A stretch of 7,621 nucleotides of DNA from Thermoanaerobaculia bacterium (GTDB lineage: Bacteria > Acidobacteriota > Thermoanaerobaculia > Gp7-AA8), in assembly GCA_017883215.1 (NCBI GenBank), contig JADGOA010000184.1, positions 1 to 7,621 on the forward strand. Direction: 5' to 3'. Under the pieces are notes generated by a model. It ran no database searches and was not told the origin of the DNA. It saw nothing but the letters and a program-made list of their open reading frames with translations. Positions 5,646 to 7,621 of this stretch are shown here, piece by piece; position 1 is the first letter of the stretch, and the number at the start of each line of letters is the position of its first letter. A program made the position numbers and the translations under genes.

Positions 5646-6365
5646 TCACGCCGCCTCCGCTTTCGGCTCGAGCTCGTCGGGGAGCGCGAGCGCGCGACCG
5701 GCGACGGAACCGAAGTCGCCGGCCGGTGCACCCCACGGGGAGAACTTTTCGAGGTCGCCGCGGCGCAGAACGTCTGCGATCAGCTCGTGGTCTCCCAGGC
5801 GGCCGAGGACTTGAGAGGTCGTGAGATCAGCGCCGTAGCCGCGGCTGTCGAGGTACTGGCGCAGCGCGTCCGCGAGTGCCGCCCAACGCTGCGGCGGGGG
5901 GGAGTCGCGCATTGCGGAGACGGCGGCGCGGAAACGGTCGGCCGGCGGAGCGGCGGCAACGCCGCGCCTGGCGCGCTCTGCCCGTCGCTCGACCGCGTAC
6001 ACGGCTGCCCACGCCAGGCACGCGAGAAGCGCCGCGACCGAAATGGCGATGAAGGGCTCGCGCGGCCACGGCGTTTGGCGCGGCGGTTTGAGCGGCGCCG
6101 GTTGCATCGTGTCTTTGGGCGCGAGGACGGAGCGCACCGGCACGACCAGATTCCGGAACCGCACGCCCGCGGTGGTCCCGCTCAACGCGAAAGGCCGCGG
6201 CTCGAAGGTGCGCACCACGACGCGGCCCCCGTGCTGCGACACGACCTCGTAGGCAGGCGAGCTGTCGACGACGACCGGCTTCGCAAAATCGATCGTGATC
6301 AGATCGCCGACCGCCGGATGCGCGGGCCGGAAGGTGGCGGTCAAGATGAGGAGTGCGAGGAACAT
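5646..6365 (-). CDS. Small Bat-locus membrane protein with BatD-like architecture (DUF4381/DUF4129-like tail)
   Basis: A 239-residue protein between the DUF58 gene and batA. It has a hydrophobic N-terminus (MFLALLILTATF, signal peptide ending near HPA at 16-18), a short beta-rich extracytoplasmic part (about 19-90), a proline-rich stretch (88-102), one membrane helix (about 104-124) and a basic helical cytoplasmic tail. The tail contains RWAALADALRQYLDSRGYGA followed by LTTSQVLGRL; this resembles the 'YL..R.......TT.E.L..L' pattern seen at the ends of DUF4381 and DUF4129-type proteins that accompany MoxR/DUF58 loci. The order signal, beta region, one helix, helical tail is the same as in BatD, at less than half the length. 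The ATG at 6365 uses an AGGA that is the last unit of the CTCAGGA tandem repeat, five bases upstream. I do not recognise a named family with certainty. Confidence 0.82.
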   Translation of the reverse strand: MFLALLILTATFRPAHPAVGDLITIDFAKPVVVDSSPAYEVVSQHGGRVVVRTFEPRPFALSGTTAGVRFRNLVVPVRSVLAPKDTMQPAPLKPPRQTPWPREPFIAISVAALLACLAWAAVYAVERRAERARRGVAAAPPADRFRAAVSAMRDSPPPQRWAALADALRQYLDSRGYGADLTTSQVLGRLGDHELIADVLRRGDLEKFSPWGAPAGDFGSVAGRALALPDELEPKAEAA

Positions 6366-6368
6366 TCG

Positions 6369-6399
6369 AGTCCTGAGTCCTGAGTCCTGAGTCCTGAGT
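6369..6399. repeat. AGTCCTG tandem array, left inverted arm
   Basis: Four AGTCCTG units plus AGT, immediately upstream (in the transcript sense) of the gene starting at 6365. On the minus strand the last CTCAGGA unit provides the AGGA ribosome binding site of that gene. It is the exact reverse complement of 6500-6530. Confidence 0.88.
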
Positions 6400-6499
6400 A
6401 GTGCTGCGTGGCTGAGTGCTGACGACGCTACGAGGTTACGAGGTGCCCCACCATCCCGTGATCGACATCGTGACCTCGCAACAGCAAATCTGACAACCC

Positions 6500-6530
6500 A
6501 CTCAGGACTCAGGACTCAGGACTCAGGACT
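6500..6530. repeat. AGTCCTG tandem array, right inverted arm
   Basis: ACT plus four CAGGACT units, a perfect 31-base inverted match to 6369-6399 across a 100-base spacer (6400-6499). It begins at the DUF58 stop codon. The spacer holds a smaller inverted pair, TTACGAGGT (6436-6444) with ACCTCGCAA (6473-6481, one mismatch), and no gene. Confidence 0.88.
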
Positions 6531-7432
6531 TACCGTCTTCGTTTCACCCTTTCTCGGAAAAACCGCAGGAGCTCACGATCGTAAGGGATGGCGGTCGAGA
6601 CCTCCATATGGTCGACGGCGGCGGCGACGAAGCGACGCTCCAGCTCGCGATCCCGCTGCGCGGCCCGGCGCGCCACGCCGCTGCGGCGAAGATCCAGAAG
6701 GCGTGCCTCCCCTGTCTCGTCGTCGACGAGACGCACCAGCCCCCGGTCCGGGAACCGTCTTTCGCGAGGATCCGTCACGGTGATGGCGACGACGTCGTGG
6801 CGCCGATTCAGCCGCCGCAACGGACGGTCGAAATCGAGATCGAGAAAATCGGAGATGACGATGACGACCGACCGCTTCACGGCCACGCGGTCGAGAAACG
6901 TGACTGCGTTGGCCAGATCGGCTGCGCCGCTGCAGCCGTCGATGGCGGCATCGACCGCTGCCCGCACGAGCACCTGCGCGTGGCCACGGCCGCGGCGCGG
7001 CGGGATGAAGCGGCGCGCATTCCTCGAGAAGAGCAGCAGGCCGACGCGATCCGAGTTCTGCACCGCTGAAAAAGCGAAGATCGAAGCCAGTTCCGCGGCG
7101 ATGTCGATTTTCCTCCAGTCGACCGAGCCGAAGGTCATCGACCCGGAGACGTCGATGGCGACGAGGATCGTCAAATCGCGCTCTTCGATGAACTCCTTCA
7201 CATGCGGCACGCCGGTCCGCGCCGTCACGTTCCAGTCGATGGAACGGATGTCGTCGCCCGGCTGGTACTCGCGCACCTGGGAGAACTCGATTCCGCGCCC
7301 GTGAAAGGCGGAGTGATAGTCGCCGGCGAACCCGGCGCGAATCAGCCGCGCGCTGACGATCTCCAGCTCGGTGACCCTGCGCTGCCGCGGCGCGCGGGCG
7401 GGAGGAAGGCGTTTCTTGAAGATCGAAAACAT
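6530..7432 (-). CDS. DUF58 domain protein, VWA-type, MoxR-associated
   Basis: A 300-residue soluble protein with the DUF58 signature: VREYQPGDDIRSIDWNVTAR at 53-72, followed by VKEFIEERD. A VWA-like fold follows, with the metal-site motif DVSGS at 94-98 and ISDF with Asp195. There is no obvious membrane helix, so this is the cytoplasmic type rather than the longer DUF58 proteins with two N-terminal helices. In known loci the gene follows moxR and precedes the Bat genes, and its product is thought to work with the MoxR ATPase. I start it at the ATG at 7432 (MFSIFKKRLPP). A GTG at 7468 is also in frame, but the 12 residues it would add are translated from the CTCAGGA repeat and look non-coding. 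No strong ribosome binding site stands at normal spacing; the nearest AGGA is 13 bases upstream. The stop codon touches the 3' inverted repeat arm at 6530. Confidence 0.93.
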   Translation of the reverse strand: MFSIFKKRLPPARAPRQRRVTELEIVSARLIRAGFAGDYHSAFHGRGIEFSQVREYQPGDDIRSIDWNVTARTGVPHVKEFIEERDLTILVAIDVSGSMTFGSVDWRKIDIAAELASIFAFSAVQNSDRVGLLLFSRNARRFIPPRRGRGHAQVLVRAAVDAAIDGCSGAADLANAVTFLDRVAVKRSVVIVISDFLDLDFDRPLRRLNRRHDVVAITVTDPRERRFPDRGLVRLVDDETGEARLLDLRRSGVARRAAQRDRELERRFVAAAVDHMEVSTAIPYDRELLRFFRERVKRRR

Positions 7433-7443
7433 CGATGGCCGGA

Positions 7444-7463
7444 AGTCCTGAGTCCTGAGTCCT
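7444..7463. repeat. Third AGTCCTG array, upstream of the DUF58 gene
   Basis: Two AGTCCTG units plus AGTCCT, the same word and orientation as 6369-6399. It lies 12 bases before the DUF58 ATG. I see no inverted partner inside the window. Confidence 0.75.
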
Positions 7464-7471
7464 ACCACCCA

Positions 7472-7524
7472 AGCCGGCGGGCCAGGGATCCTTCGCCGCG
7501 CTCCGCCTGGCGGCTCCGCCGGCT
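7472..7524. repeat. GC-rich inverted repeat in the upstream gap
   Basis: AGCCGGCGG (7472-7480) pairs exactly with CCGCCGGCT (7516-7524). Inside is a smaller palindrome, CCGCC-T-GGCGG (7503-7513). The GGATCCTTCGCCGCGCTCCGC segment looks like a fragment of a dispersed palindromic repeat. No gene overlaps it. Confidence 0.45.
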
Positions 7525-7550
7525 CAGAGGCTGTGCAGAAATCGAATTCA

Positions 7551-7621
7551 CCACAGAGGCACAGAGAGCACAGAGACTGTTCCTCTGCCTTTCTTTCTCT
7601 GTGTCCTCTGTGTCTCTGTGG
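7551..7621. repeat. CACAGAG-rich inverted repeat at the window edge
   Basis: The 26-base arm 7551-7576 (three CACAGAG words with irregular spacing) pairs with 7596-7621 with three mismatches, around a 19-base loop. The right arm ends exactly at the window edge, so it may continue. It lies upstream of the whole gene cluster, where moxR or the promoter would be expected. Confidence 0.7.

Noticed and set aside
3872..5824. Long plus-strand open frame of 650 codons, and similar long plus-strand frames at 769-2226 and 5217-6383.
   Set aside because: They lie antisense to batA, batB, batD and the small membrane protein gene, run across the intergenic repeats, have Arg/Ala/Ser-rich shadow composition and show no domain. 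Long antisense frames are expected in GC-rich DNA.
7433..7468. GTG at 7468 as the DUF58 start.
   Set aside because: The added 12 residues are translated CTCAGGA repeat and there is no convincing ribosome binding site.

Overview
The window is GC-rich bacterial DNA. All seven protein genes I can support lie on the minus strand, so transcription runs from high to low coordinates. In that order it reads: a DUF58 protein (7432-6530), a small membrane protein with a signal peptide (6365-5646), BatA (5461-4454), BatB (4329-3379), BatC (3272-2634), BatD (2457-859) and a secreted protein with a carboxypeptidase-regulatory-like domain (759-61). The first six form a Bat ('Bacteroides aerotolerance') locus. 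This type of locus normally also has a MoxR AAA+ ATPase just upstream of the DUF58 gene, but no moxR lies inside the window. GC content, gene style and the dense intergenic repeats suggest an Acidobacteriota-like genome or metagenome bin. That placement is an inference; nothing in the window identifies the taxon.

The Bat genes probably work together at the cytoplasmic membrane. BatA and BatB are membrane-anchored von Willebrand A (VWA) proteins with metal-binding (MIDAS) motifs. BatC is a TPR scaffold. BatD has a large extracytoplasmic beta-rich region, one membrane helix and a cytoplasmic tail. The DUF58 protein is a soluble VWA-type partner that usually works with MoxR. The small protein between DUF58 and BatA has the same architecture as BatD in miniature. 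The biochemical role of Bat systems is not settled; envelope stress tolerance and assisted assembly or metal insertion are the usual proposals.

The most unusual part is what lies between the genes. Nearly every gap holds a repeat structure, and most fall into two styles. The first style is tandem 7-base words, with a different word in each gap, usually paired with an inverted copy. Examples are AGTCCTG at 6369-6399 and 6500-6530 (a perfect 31-bp inverted repeat) and again at 7444-7463; GGTGCTC at 4340-4367 with its inverted partner at 4417-4444; GCGGTCT at 5613-5642; and GCGAGTA/GCGAGCA at 853-873. The second style is short perfect hairpins with four-base loops. Several are preceded by GGAG, like REP/BIME elements (5499-5610, 2453-2593, 41-61). 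A CACAGAG-rich inverted repeat lies at the upstream edge (7551-7621). Several of these repeats supply or border the ribosome binding site of the next gene, or could hide it in an mRNA stem. They may therefore set the relative output of each Bat protein.

The only non-coding stretches are the gaps of about 99 to 190 bases (3273-3378, 4330-4453, 5462-5645, 6366-6529, 7433-7621, 760-858 and 2458-2633) and the first 60 bases. None exceeds 300 bases. The gap 3273-3378 holds only a ribosome binding site and a small palindrome. I see no RNA gene, CRISPR array, transposase gene or convincing factor-independent terminator.
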